Assembly: GCA_029449245.1 (NCBI GenBank)
Contig: JANATF010000002.1
Span: forward strand, 1,550,001 to 1,614,000
Reading direction: 5' to 3'
Length of the DNA: 64,000 nucleotides
Source of the DNA: Mortierella alpina
Taxonomy: Eukaryota > Mortierellomycota > Mortierellomycetes > Mortierellales > Mortierellaceae
Positions 10,935 through 21,403 of this stretch are shown piece after piece. The notes beneath the pieces are model-generated. The model had not been told where the DNA came from and ran no database searches. It saw only the letters and a program-made list of their open reading frames with translations. Both the position numbers and the translations under genes were made by a program. Numbering within the stretch: the stretch's first letter is position 1; every line of letters starts with the position of its first letter.

Positions 10935-12731
10935 TTAATGCAGTCTAACGGTCGATGTTGCATTCGTATGGTCTGTGACCTTCTTCTCTCCACTCAACTG
11001 TCCCTGTCGTCGATCCAATTGGTGCATCAGCGCATTCAGGCGCCTCAATGCCACCTCCAATACAAGCCTGTCCTGTGGAGTAATGTCAGCCCCTGTCTCG
11101 CTGGTATCCTCTTGAGCCTGTGCTTCCTCTTCCTCTTCCTCTTCCTCCTTTTCGAGCCTTAACTTTTCTTTTTCCTCCTTTAAACGTTCATCAGCCTCCT
11201 GCTTCTCTTGTGCTAGCGTGTCCATCCATGCCTGGAGCATGTCGCCTTCAAAAACGTCATCATTACAAACTTCTGGGTCCTTTCGCGTCAGGTTCGTCTC
11301 CACTCCCGATTCCAACCTGGGCAAGGCCGTCCGTGCACTGGTGAACATAGGCGCTATTGTCCGTGGAATAGCCTGTTCTGCTGTGGCAACGTCGAGTGCC
11401 TCGAGAGGACCACTGCTGATATCCTGAGAAGGCGATATGATGGATGTCAAGTCTGAGAAGGACGACACTAAAGTCAATGGATCCAACTCTTCCATGTCAG
11501 TGCTGATGCTACGCCTCTTGGCATCCAGCATGTATCCACAGGTCTTGATGGATCCCCGTCTCTCTTTCTGAGGAGCTCCATCTTTCGCAGCAGCATCAGT
11601 CGCCGTGTTCAAGTCCACACGCGAAAACTCATCCGTCCATTCCACTGCTTGCCCCAATGACTCTTCTTGGGTGAATGAGATGGGCGTAGTTGTGATCTGA
11701 GGTTCTGCATAACTTTGACGACTCCTTAGCGTTGGTCCATAGTCCTTGTAGATCGTTTCAAATTCCATCAATGCTGCCTCTGTCTCGATTGCCCAAGGTG
11801 CCAACGGCCACGACGATGGGAGCGAAGCTGCAGCGTCCTTGAATGTGGAAGCCAGTGATCCTCCGGCGATCCCAGCACTGGGATGGGCGGTTGCACAAAA
11901 ACTAGATGTGGAACTGGGTGCTGCTTCGCCCCACACCTTGTCCAAAGTATTCAACTGCGCCTGAGTATGCTCCCGATCATGATCCATCCACACCTGTTCC
12001 TGCTGGGTCGATGCCCGTGATCCCATGAGTTTATCTAGATTGCGATGCTGAAGTCGTTCCTGCTGTCGCCCCGTACGCGTTGAACTGTCACCGTAAGGAT
12101 TGAAGTGTCTCAAGGCCTGATGATCCTCAAGACGATTGTGTGGCACCCCTGTCGCGGCTGTCTCGGGTCTCCAGCGCAACTCTTCCGAAAAATCTAGGAT
12201 CGGACCAAGTCCATCGTTTCGGTCTTGGCTTCGGAGTCGGGCCTCGCGTGCGTAGTAGTCCTGCCGCTGCTTGAGGTGTTCAGTAATGTCGGCGTTGGCG
12301 GCTGCATGGACATTGGGCTGTACAAGGGTGTGTAATGGCGGACCCTGACTGAATGTGTGGAATTCGTCCTCGGTCTGGGTATAGTGGTAGCTGGAGTCCT
12401 GGTGGGTATATTTGCCAGAGGCAGGGGACTGGTATAAGAGTGCAGACGAGGAAGAGGAAGAGGAAGACGAAGCGGGCGAGGAAGGGAAAAGGTGTTGGTG
12501 GCGTGATCGTGCAGTTGTAGCTTGGTGGGGCACAGGCTTATGCTGCTGCCTGTAGAGCCGACTAGTGCTGCTGCAACTGCTGCTGCTACTACCGGTATCG
12601 GAGAGTCGAGCATCGATCTGCAGCTCGGTGAGCTCCTGTTCGTAAAAGTTGGAGAGTGCGAGGAAGGGGTTGGCGGAAGAGGAGGACGAGGAGGCACCGC
12701 CCTTGGGGGCCTGGAACAGTAGGCTAGCCAT
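10935..12731 (-). CDS. Low-complexity protein of unknown function
   Basis: A single open exon of 598 aa. I chose the ATG at 12731 (MASLLFQAPKGG) over an in-frame ATG at 12899, because the intervening 56 codons are the CT-rich, Ser/His/Pro-only translation typical of leader sequence here. The protein has Ser-rich stretches, scattered Trp-centred motifs (VWMDHD, DKVWGEA, EWTDEF, QAWMDTL) and a C-terminal Lys/Glu-rich helix that looks like a coiled coil. EWTDEF fits a WxxxF motif of the kind used by Pex5/Pex20 peroxins to bind Pex14. No TPR or other peroxin domain is visible, so that link is only a suggestion. No enzymatic motif was found. Length, start codon and codon order support a real gene. 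Confidence 0.7.
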   Translation of the reverse strand: MASLLFQAPKGGASSSSSSANPFLALSNFYEQELTELQIDARLSDTGSSSSSCSSTSRLYRQQHKPVPHQATTARSRHQHLFPSSPASSSSSSSSSALLYQSPASGKYTHQDSSYHYTQTEDEFHTFSQGPPLHTLVQPNVHAAANADITEHLKQRQDYYAREARLRSQDRNDGLGPILDFSEELRWRPETAATGVPHNRLEDHQALRHFNPYGDSSTRTGRQQERLQHRNLDKLMGSRASTQQEQVWMDHDREHTQAQLNTLDKVWGEAAPSSTSSFCATAHPSAGIAGGSLASTFKDAAASLPSSWPLAPWAIETEAALMEFETIYKDYGPTLRSRQSYAEPQITTTPISFTQEESLGQAVEWTDEFSRVDLNTATDAAAKDGAPQKERRGSIKTCGYMLDAKRRSISTDMEELDPLTLVSSFSDLTSIISPSQDISSGPLEALDVATAEQAIPRTIAPMFTSARTALPRLESGVETNLTRKDPEVCNDDVFEGDMLQAWMDTLAQEKQEADERLKEEKEKLRLEKEEEEEEEEAQAQEDTSETGADITPQDRLVLEVALRRLNALMHQLDRRQGQLSGEKKVTDHTNATSTVRLH

Positions 12732-13078
12732 GAGGAGAGATGCAATTGTGGAAGGAGAGAGATTGTGTGTGTGTGAAAGAGGCGATGGAGAGAGAGGAGA
12801 GTGAGAGTGAGCGAAAGAGATGGAGAGAGTGAGTGAGTGAGAGGGACATCGTTCATTCTCATGCCTCATGGGTGACTCCTCCCTCGGGTTCCCGACCAAA
12901 AAAGTGGGTTTGTCAGGAACCCGGCAAACGATCGCTTTCGGCCCCGGCCAACGGCGAGTGTTTCTTCCGACGGCATGTGAGAGAATTTTTCGTAAGGGCT
13001 CGCCTTCAATTGCTCTTTTTCTCGCTTCTCCTCTTTCTCTCTCTCTCTTTCTCTCTCTGTCTCTCTCTTAAACACACG
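12732..13078. repeat. CT/GA-rich low-complexity tracts
   Basis: Two simple tracts flank the start of the low-complexity gene. GA/GTGT-rich sequence lies at about 12760-12845 and CT repeats at about 13020-13070. Polypyrimidine leaders of this kind precede several genes in the window and are probably promoter or 5' UTR sequence. Confidence 0.6.
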
Positions 13079-13200
13079 CACTCGCGCTGGACATGGCACA
13101 GACGTGAGCAATCGATCGATCGCTTGTAATAATGCGTAATTGTATGAATCAGCTGTGGGTGGTATTATGATATTACGAGGGTGTCTACATTTTTTTTTGT

Positions 13201-13985
13201 CTACTTGGCAGCAATCTTACGGAAGCACGCATTCTTGCCCTTGAAGACACCGTCCTCAACAAAGATGTCGCGGTTCTTGAAGCCAATGGTGATGTGGGGC
13301 GTAAAGTTATCGGCCGAGAACAGCGCAGGGTTGCCGCCCTTCTTCACAAACAGCTTGAACACCTCCTCGCGGTAACGGATCAGATCCTTGTAGTTCTTCA
13401 AAATGAGCTGGAGCGACTGCTGGAAGACACCATCCTTGGTCACAACCTGCACTCGGCCAAGGCACTCCAACTCAAACCTGGACCGCTGAAGGCTGTTCTT
13501 CTGAGGGCCGCGGGTGGCGAGGGCATTGAGTTCCTCAATCGTGACACCAGCAGGGTGAAGGATCTGATCATACTCCGTGGGCAAGATCACAGTGACATGG
13601 GACTCGTTGCGGGAGATCAAGGTACCATTGCCGATGGCCAGGGTCGTGTTGGCCAGGTCAAAGACGGGCTTGACGTACTTGAAGTCAACGTTGAGGCCCA
13701 CCCAGTTGGAGAACAATGTAGTTCCCTGAAGAGTGTGTACAGTATCGACTTTGGTGTCAGTGAAGAGCATTGTTGCACAGCGATGATGGAATAAATTGCC
13801 CTCAGAAGCCGAGTACATACAGAGTGGGGAATGAAGGGAACCTTGGAGGTCTGAAGGACCTTCTTGTTGATGACAATGGAATTGCTGTTGTGCTTGTTGC
13901 TCTTGTTGTCGACACTCTCGGGGGCAGCCAAGACAGTCGAGGCAACCAAGGCCATAGCGGCGAGCAAAGAGGCTGTAACACGCAT
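13201..13985 (-). CDS. Small secreted protein with two HxT motifs (2H phosphoesterase-like)
   Basis: Exons 13985-13821 and 13725-13201, joined in phase 0 across a 95-nt intron, give 229 aa. The N-terminus MRVTASLLAAMALVASTVLA is a clear signal peptide, so the protein should be secreted. Two spaced motifs, SHVTVILP (H98, T100) and TPHITIGF (H199, T201), each sit in a hydrophobic beta-strand context. That is the signature of the 2H phosphoesterase superfamily (RNA ligase/cyclic phosphodiesterase fold), whose members act on 2',3'-cyclic phosphate RNA ends or cyclic nucleotides. The spacing (~100 residues) and the size suit the family. The molecular function in a secreted fungal protein is unknown, and activity on RNA is inference. 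A TATA-like ATTTAAAT lies about 95 bp upstream, near 14080. Confidence 0.75.
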
Positions 13986-14063
13986 GTTGGCAGTGAGAGA
14001 AGGGAGAACTAGGTAAGGGTGTAAGGTAGGAGGGATTTGGGTGATCAAAGAGGGCAAAGACAA

Positions 14064-14745
14064 GAGGACAGAAGGTCGATATTTAAATGAGGGTCGAGAG
14101 AAACGAGGGCCTTCGCAATGGTCTCTGTCTTCCCAGGGCTCAACGCCGTTAGCCTCAAATAAACGAAGGGTGGGACACCCACTGGGGAAGGGACACCCGT
14201 GCCATTGGCTGCAGTGAGCCCCGCAGGTTGACCCTGTGAGAACGGATGCACGTGGAACGTGGAAAGCGGACTGGACCGCGGTCCTCCAATGAACCTAAGC
14301 AACTGCAATACCCTGAGGTGGCACAAACTCGAGAGCGCTTTCATACCTTTCCTTCTTTGAAGCTTGGCTAGCACCGCGCATGGGCATGGCTCAACAGTAT
14401 AGAAGCGGATTGGAGGGCTCCAGTTCGTCTCCCTTTGGACACGATGCTCTCAACGAGAGCGACCAGTTCTTTTGCTCTTCATTCCACCGAACACTCGTCC
14501 ACCAATCCTCTGGCATCGTTCACCGCTACTCCGCATGGAGGAACACTCGCCCGTGCTCTTTGGCGCACCTTTATAATCATATCGGCTTGCATCAATGAAT
14601 CGCCTAAAGCCCAAGCAGCAGATGATCCTCGAGTTCGTATTGCCAGATAAAAGAACACGACATTCAGGGCTAACCCCCTCATCTCTTAACTCAGAGCTTA
14701 GACGCCACCATATGGGTCATATCAGCTATATGCCCCCCCCCCCCT
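14064..14745. other. Intergenic region without a supported gene
   Basis: This lies between the 2H-like gene promoter and the tandem repeat array. No reading frame looks coding, and no RNA gene is apparent. It ends in a C11 homopolymer just before the first repeat copy. Confidence 0.5.
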
Positions 14746-17356
14746 CATCGGCGCCTTTCATTGGCCGATCAGGGCCGATTCTTGTGAATGCTCGTCGACT
14801 AGTGCCGAAACGCTTATAATGCGATGCTACCGGTACCCGGGCTTGTTCAGAGCGAGCTCGATCGTCCGAGCAGCATGAATTGCAATTATAACTAATTTCA
14901 AGATTCGGCAACGTTTCGCCACCGCAAAAGGACCTACTCTTGGTGGAAAGGTTGATTCGCAACTCAGATGGTGAAGATGAGTAAACCAAGAAAACAGTGC
15001 CTGGCGTGATTCAGCACACTCGTAGGGCTCTGGAAAAGTCGAGGGAATGAGCAGGCATCAATAACAGAACTAGCAAACTAAGGTCAGATAATTCACAAGT
15101 CCACTATGATAGAGAGCCCTGGGTGCCGCAATGACTCCCGATGGCTACCTGGCGGTCTGGGCAGCAGTACCAGGCACTCAGTGTGAACCGCGAAGACTCT
15201 GGCGCTCAACATGGTGTGTATACAGCATTATATGTAACTTTGCACAACTCACAAACCTAAATTGAAGCACTGGCCCGCTGTGCCTGAGATCCCATGCACT
15301 TGCATAGGGGCCATAGCAATCATACGGCGACTCTCATTCGCCGATCAGGGCCAGTTCTTGCAGATGCGCGTCGAATAGTGCCGAAATGCTTATAATGCGA
15401 TACTACCGGCACGGTGGGCTTGTCCAGAGCGAGCTCGATCGTCCGAGCTGCTTGAATTGCATTTATAAACAGATTCAAGAATCGGCAAGATTCGCCATCG
15501 CAAAGGGTCCTACTCTTGATGAAAAAGGTCGATTCCGCAACTCAGATGGTGAAGATGAGTAAACTAAGAAAACAGTGCCTGGCGTGATGCAGCACGCTCC
15601 CGAGGCTCGAAAAAAGTCGAAGGAATGAGCAGGCGTCAATAACTCTTAGCAAACTAAGGTCATATAATTCACGAGACCGCCATGATAGAGAGCCCGGGGC
15701 ACCGCAATGACTTCCGATGGCTACCTGGCGGCATGGGCAGCAGTACCAGGCATTCAGTGCGAACAGCATTATATGTAGGTTTGCACAGAGCACAAACCTA
15801 AAAAAAAAAGCACTGGCTCACTGTGCCTGAGTTCCCATGCTCCTTCATATGGGCCATAGCATCCATATGGCGCCTCTTATTGGCCGATCAGACCCACATC
15901 TTGCAGATGCGCGTCGAATAGTGCCGAAATGCTTATAATGCGATACTGCCGGTACGGTGGGCTTGTCCTGAGCGACCTCAATCGTCCGAGCTGCTTGAAT
16001 TGCAATTATAACTAAATTCAGGAATCGGCAACATTTGCGGTGGCAAAAGGCTCCACTTTTGGTGAAAGGACCGATTCCGCAACTCAGATGGTGAAGATGA
16101 GTAAACCAAGAAAACAGTGCCTGGTGTGATGTATCACGCTCCCGAGGCTCGACAAAAGTGGCTGGAATGAGCAGGCGACAAAAACACCATTGGCAAACTA
16201 AGGTCATATAATTCACTCTGCTATGACAGAGAACCCTAGGTACCGCAATGGCACTCGATGGCTACCTGGCGGTCCGGGTAGCAGTACCAGGCACTCAAAG
16301 CGATCCGCAAGGACTCTGTGGCGCGCTGCATGGTATTTATACAGCATTATAGACTATGTCATTAGCATTGTACAAAAACCTAAAATTAGCACTGACCCGC
16401 TGTGCCTGAGTTCCTATGCCATATGGGCCATAGCATCCATATGGTGCCTCTTATTGGCCGATCAGACCCGGATCTTGCAGATGCTCGTCGAATATTGCCG
16501 AAATGCTTATAATGCGATACTGCCGGTACCGTGGGCTTGTCCAGAGCGAGCTCGATCGTCCGAGCCGCTTGAATCGCATTTATAACCAAATTCAGGAATC
16601 GTCAACATTCGCGCTTCACAATTATGATTCAGTTCAAACATTCACCATCGCAAAGGGCCCTACTCTTGATGAAAAGACCGATTCCGCAACTCAGATGGTG
16701 AAGATGAGTAAACCAAGAAAACACTGCCTGTCGTGATGTAACATGCTCCCGAGGCTCGAGAACAGTGGCTGGAATGAGCAGGCGACAAAAACACCATTGG
16801 CAAACTAAGGTCATATAATTCACTCTGCTATGACAGAGAACCCTAGGTACCGTAATGGCACTCGATGGCTACCTGGCGGTCCGGGTAGCGGTACCAGACA
16901 CTCAAAGCAATCCGCAAGGACTCTGTGGCGCGCTGCATGGTGTTTATACAGCATTATATTTCATTTTGCGCACAAACCTAAAATAAGCACTGGCCCGCTG
17001 TGCCTGAGTTGCCATGCACCTGCATATGGACCATTACCAACCGTATGGCGCCTCTCATTGGCCGATCAGGGCTTGTTCTTGCAGATACCCGTCGACTAGT
17101 GCCGAAATGCTTATAATGCGATGCTACCAGTACGGTAAGCTTGTCCAGAGTGAGCTCGATCGTCCGACCTGCTTGAACTGCAATTATAACCATATTCAGG
17201 AATCGGCAACATTTGCCGTCGCAAAGGGCCCCACTCTTTGTGAAAAGGCCGATTCCCCAACTCAGATGATGAAGATGAGTAAACCAAGAAAACAGTGCCT
17301 GGCGTGATGTAGCTCGCTCCCAGGGCTTCCGAAAAGTGGTTGGAATGAGCAGGTGC
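14746..17356 (+). repeat. Five-copy tandem array of a 0.54-0.60 kb repeat
   Basis: The same block recurs five times head to tail. The anchor TTGGCCGATCAG (TTCGCCGATCAG in copy 2) begins at 14761, 15337, 15880, 16454 and 17058, giving spacings of 576, 543, 574 and 604 bp. After each anchor come, in the same order, a GTGCCGAAA-GCTTATAATGCGAT block, a GAGCTCGATCGTCCGA-like block, a CTCAGATGGTGAAGATGAGTA block, and (copies 1-4) ACCTGGCGG...CAGTACCAGGCA followed by a short poly(A)-like stretch. Copies differ by substitutions and small indels; the fifth stops after its first half. No protein domain is recognisable. Long minus-strand frames stay open in some copies but are broken in others. Confidence 0.85.
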
Positions 17357-17485
17357 GAGAAAGTCCAAAGTTGCTGTGGCTCGACCATATGCAGGCGCCG
17401 GCATCTGGCACAGTGAGCCAGAGCCTTTTTTTCTAGGCTTTCGTGTTGTGTGAATTACAGGTAATGCTGCAGTAACGCGACCGCA

Positions 17486-17553
17486 TTGAGTGCCTAGTGC
17501 CTAGCACTGCTACCCAGGCCACCAGGTAGTCCCCCAGGGCTCGCTGTCATACG
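17486..17553 (-). repeat. Inverted partial copy of the tandem repeat unit
   Basis: Read on the minus strand, this segment gives CTACCTGG...TGGGTAGCAG...AGGCACT preceded by a GACAGCGAGCCCTGGGG block. That order matches the second half of the 0.57 kb repeat (ACAGAGAACCC, then ACCTGGCGGTCCGGGTAGCAG). It is short and diverged, and it lies inverted 130 bp after the array ends. Confidence 0.6.
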
Positions 17554-17940
17554 ATCTTGTAAATAATCGGTCCTCAGCTTTGAAAGGCGCATTTGCCATG
17601 CAGTTTTCCGGAGCCCTGTGGAACTATGCTGATTCGCTTGGTCCAGAGTTCACGCTGGTTTGGATATTAACTACGTCGCACTTTGTCAAGACTCAAGGAA
17701 AGAGCGCTAAGCGCACACGATTTGTGTTGCTGGACAGCACCGCAAACTCGAAATACTCTCTCTTATCTGGAATTCGCCAACTTTGTAGTAGTTGGTTCTC
17801 GGGTAGCATCGAGCCGCGCCGTTAGACTGTCTTGGCACGCTCTGCTTTATGATATAGCATAGCGGAGGAAGAGCAGAGCGACACTGTGCATGTGACAAAA
17901 TGTCATCTCCTCGGCTGGAGGAATGGCCCTGTGGGGAAGA

Positions 17941-17948
17941 ATATAAAT
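17941..17948 (+). promoter_or_regulatory. TATA-like element upstream of the THEM6-like gene
   Basis: ATATAAAT lies about 190 bp upstream of the ATG at 18136. The intervening sequence is a CT-rich leader. The assignment rests on motif and position. Confidence 0.4.
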
Positions 17949-18135
17949 GGTCGCGCATTACCCCTTTGTGCCCTTTTTTTTGTTCCTTTTTGTCGTTCTT
18001 CTCCTGCTTTGATTCATCGGTCCTCCATTCGACTCATTCCGAAAAGAGATCCGCTTTCTCCTCTCGACTACTCGACAGTCTCTGCCAGCATCTTCGAAAG
18101 TCCTCACTATCACTACCAAACGGTCTTACAGAAGA

Positions 18136-19166
18136 ATGCCTCCTTCAACCATGAACAAAATCATGCTGGCGCTTCCACCGCCTATGCTGCAGTATGGCGC
18201 CAACTTGATTTCGTTCTACTTCCAGCATGTGCGTCCACACCAGGCCATCGTTCGCAAATATGTCCGTCGCTTCATCTTGCTCGTGCTCTTGCTCAACTTC
18301 AAGTCTCTGCCTGGAGTCTTTCACGCCAAAATGGGACTACGGATCGCGATGGTTCAGCTGTACTCTTTGAGGTATCGGAGGGGCTTTAGAATCAGTCCCA
18401 CGGACACCAGCATCGTCCGAGAGCGTGTCTGGGTTGATGAGTTGGACCTCAACTTTCATTTTTCCAACAGGTGAGTGAATGTGTACATGTGTTGTCTGTT
18501 AAACACTCCATAAAGCGATCGTCAGTCGGTTCCGGTGCGAGGCTGGTCTTTGGAAGGCAAATTTGACACTTTAAAAAACCTCACCAAAAAAAAAAAAAAA
18601 TCGAACACCCACTCACCCTTCTCGTTTCTATTGTAATTTGCGGCAGCTCCTACGGGAAGAACTGCGACTACGCTCGCGTCAAGTATGTGACCTCACTGTT
18701 CGGACCCAGTGTCCTGCCTCTGCACCCGTTGCGCAAGATTGCGTTTGCGCTGGGAGGGAACCAGATGTGGTTCAAGAAAGAGATTTCACTGTTCCAGTCG
18801 TACGAGATCCGGACGCGCCTCTTGACATGGAATCAAAAGTGGTTCATTATTGAACACAGGATGTATGCACCTGCAGGTCGTGGATCGGGTCAGACGTTGT
18901 GCGCCATTGGCATCTCCAAGTTTGTACTCAAATATGCAGGAGGATCGTGGAAGAACAAAACGATTCCGTTCTTGGATGCGTTGGAGATGGTAGGACATGA
19001 TGTCAGGGAGCTGAGGGTTCTGGAGGCAAAGTCGGATGATGGTAATGTGGTCCTGTGGCCGAAGGATAGTCTGGCGTTCAAGTCGTTCGATGGCTGGACG
19101 GATCGTGGGGCGGCTGTAGGCAATGCGTTGGAGCTGTGTGAGCACATGCTGAGCACACATCAATAG
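18136..19166 (+). CDS. THEM6-like hotdog-fold thioesterase family protein
   Basis: Exons 18136-18470 and 18647-19166 give 284 aa. The 176-nt intron splits a Ser codon (AG|C) and contains a long A run. An ATG at 18151 is an alternative start. The N-terminus has a hydrophobic segment at about 45-57 (FILLVLLLNF), probably a membrane anchor. It is followed by the family-typical WVDELDLNFHFSNSSYGKNCDYAR, where aromatic, His and Asn/Asp residues form the putative hotdog active-site region, then a core containing WFKKEISLFQSYEIRT and WNQKWFIIEHR. This is the layout of animal THEM6 and fungal relatives. Acyl-CoA thioesterase activity is assumed from the fold; substrates are not known from sequence. 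It converges on ALG2, with only 121 bp between stop codons. Confidence 0.8.
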
Positions 19167-19287
19167 TGAAGTCGGCTTTTCAGTATTCCTTCGTTGGGAT
19201 AGAGTCGAAGGCGCGAATGAAACGCCCATCATAAAGTAGATATTGACAGCAGGGAAGAAACTTTTATGTTGTACAGTATAAGAGTTT

Positions 19288-21016
19288 TCAGTAGCGATGG
19301 TACAAGATCGCCATGACAGTAGCTGATATGGTGAACAACACAAGCTGCCGCAAGAAGGGAGGATTGCGCTTCGACCCTAAAGCGTCTTGCCTCAACTGGA
19401 CTAGAAGCCCATTCAGCTTGGAGACAAACGCGGTCAAGGAAAACATGCTGACAACGCGATCGTGTCCGGTCTGTCCCATGTCTTGAAGTTCCTGCGCCGA
19501 CTTTCCGAGCAACGTTTTTAATGTTGCTGCCCAGATCTCTGGGGAAGATGCGACCAAATATCCAGTCTTGCCATCCAGGATGGACTCTGTAGGCCCACCT
19601 GAATTGACGGCTACAGCTGGACACTTCATGTACATGGCCTCGACAGGCACTATTCCAAAATGCTCATTGGTCGGGGTATAGAGCAAGGCGCGTGCGGTCT
19701 GAAGTAGATAAAGCTTTTGAACGTCGGAAATTGACTGTAAGAACAGCACCTGAGTGTCTTCGGGGACTGGGATGTCGTTCTGCCCAGATTTGAGGGTAAA
19801 AGTGCGAAGTCCATACTTCTCCTGTGCGATCCTGTTCAGCTTCAGATGACAATCCACATTCTCCTGGACTCGCACATCGTACCCTCCTGCAATGACCAAA
19901 CGCAGTCGTTGTGAAGACCCAAGGTCAACATAGTCGTCAGGTTTTGAATCGCCGTCCTCGGGTTGGAGGAGGCGTGCGAAGGCGTGAAGAGCGAGGTCAA
20001 TGTCCTTCTTCTCCTCGTAGCGATTGATCGAGAGAAAGGTGACTTTGTCGTCGGACCTTAAGACTTGCACTTCTGGCAGGGACATGTCGACGGTCCTGTC
20101 AAACTTGTCAAACTGGATGCTTGGGTAGAGCACATCGGGCGACTGGCGGAGCAACTTGAACGACTCTTTGAAGATGTTTGCTGTAAACTTGCTGTTGACC
20201 ACGATGGTATCTGCCATACCTACCACGCCAGAGAGAACACACTAGTCGTATATTAGTCGTGTGCAGTCTTATAGAACACTCACTCCTTTTTTGGTTTCAA
20301 AGAAGAACCAGCCGCTTCAGTACCTGTTGTGAGCTCCTCTACGAGATCGACGGGCAGTCTATAAATCTTTTTCAAGAGCGAATCCCGTTTGGAGAGCAGC
20401 TTGTCTGGGAAATGGCAGTAAAAGAGAATCTTTGCGTCCGTCCACCGCAGCAATGGGATTGACACCGAGAGCTGATCGACAATGATGACATTGAACTTCT
20501 CCTGCTCTGGGAGGCTGTCGTTGTAAAGAAGTATGGTCAAGGCGAGGTGCAAGTTCCTGAGAATGGCGCAGATGATATAGAAGCGGCCCAAGAGGGTGCG
20601 TGGTACGATCGTGTTACCAGCAACACGTACAGTTAGGGTGCCTAGATCACGAGAAAAAAAATAGGCATTGAGTGTCCTAGAAATCGTTTACTGATATGCA
20701 ATGAAAACATCTCTTGTTGTGCGCTGTTTACCGTCGCGAGTCTCCTCGAAGCAGTGTGCGGGGTCGTGGTGGGAAGTGTACATGACGACCTTATGGCCGA
20801 GGGTCTGGAGTCCAACGGCTGCATCGACTACCAGTCTCTCGGCACCACCTGGTTGCACCAACGGTCCAGCAAAAAAGGAGGCGGGTTAGCCATGAAAGTG
20901 TGAAAGAAGGGAGGAGACAAGAATGGGCTGCACCTGTAATGCTTTTTACCGATGCCAAGGTCTGGATGGACGAATGCGACTCTGAGCGGCACAAATGCGT
21001 CTGTCGATGATGCCAT
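19288..21016 (-). CDS. ALG2: Alpha-1,3/1,6-mannosyltransferase ALG2
   Basis: It adds the second and third mannoses to the dolichol-linked N-glycan precursor on the cytosolic face of the ER. Exons, in order of transcription: 21016-20950, 20848-20732, 20641-20324, 20219-19288, giving 477 aa; all introns are GT-AG and every junction preserves phase. The N-terminus reads [20 protein letters not shown] across intron 1, the donor-side glycine-rich motif of GT4 enzymes. TTGMADTIVVNSKFT is restored across intron 3, SINRYEEKK follows, and the GT4 catalytic EX7E motif is E353/E361 in EHFGIVPVE. A hydrophobic C-terminal segment suits ER membrane attachment. It is divergent from SPT6, with 387 bp between start codons. 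Confidence 0.95.
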
Positions 21017-21403
21017 CGTGAGGGACAGAAAAGGATGTAATGGGCAAAGCAACTGAACTCACGCGCGAAATAAGATTGTGAAATTCATGCGATAGACTGC
21101 AGTTCGTGTGCGTCATTTTCAGCCAGCCAGCGCCGTGAGAGCTTGCCTATAACAAAAAGGCCATCTTCACGTTCTGCTTCTCCACCTTCCCGCTGTCTTT
21201 CCCTCTCCTGCCCATCGGCCCATTGCTCGCCGTCCCTAACCAGCAAGACTCGACGAATATCCGCAGCAGCGAGCCGTGGAAGCACGACAACAAAGGGCTC
21301 AACAGAAATAGCATCGCTCTCCCGTTTCTGTCTTTAGCCGCCACCCTGTCCCCGAAACAAGAGGATCGGTTATTCTGGACACACACAATCAACAGCTCTC
21401 GGA
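21017..21403. promoter_or_regulatory. Shared divergent promoter region of ALG2 and SPT6
   Basis: The 387 bp between two outward-facing start codons must hold both core promoters and both leaders. No clear TATA box is visible. CT-rich sequence at about 21170-21240 resembles the pyrimidine leaders before other starts here. Confidence 0.5.

Noticed and set aside
12732-12899. In-frame N-terminal extension of the low-complexity protein
   Set aside because: The 56 extra codons translate a GA/CT simple repeat. The ATG at 12731 begins ordinary protein sequence.
14746-17356. Regular repetition considered as a CRISPR array
   Set aside because: Units are over 500 bp and diverged, in a eukaryotic genome with spliced genes. 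There is no short repeat/spacer structure.
15845-17388. Similar minus-strand frames (64-136 codons) in several copies of the tandem repeat
   Set aside because: They are open in only some copies and interrupted in others, and the conserved blocks do not follow codon periodicity by eye. Their similarity comes from the DNA repeat itself.
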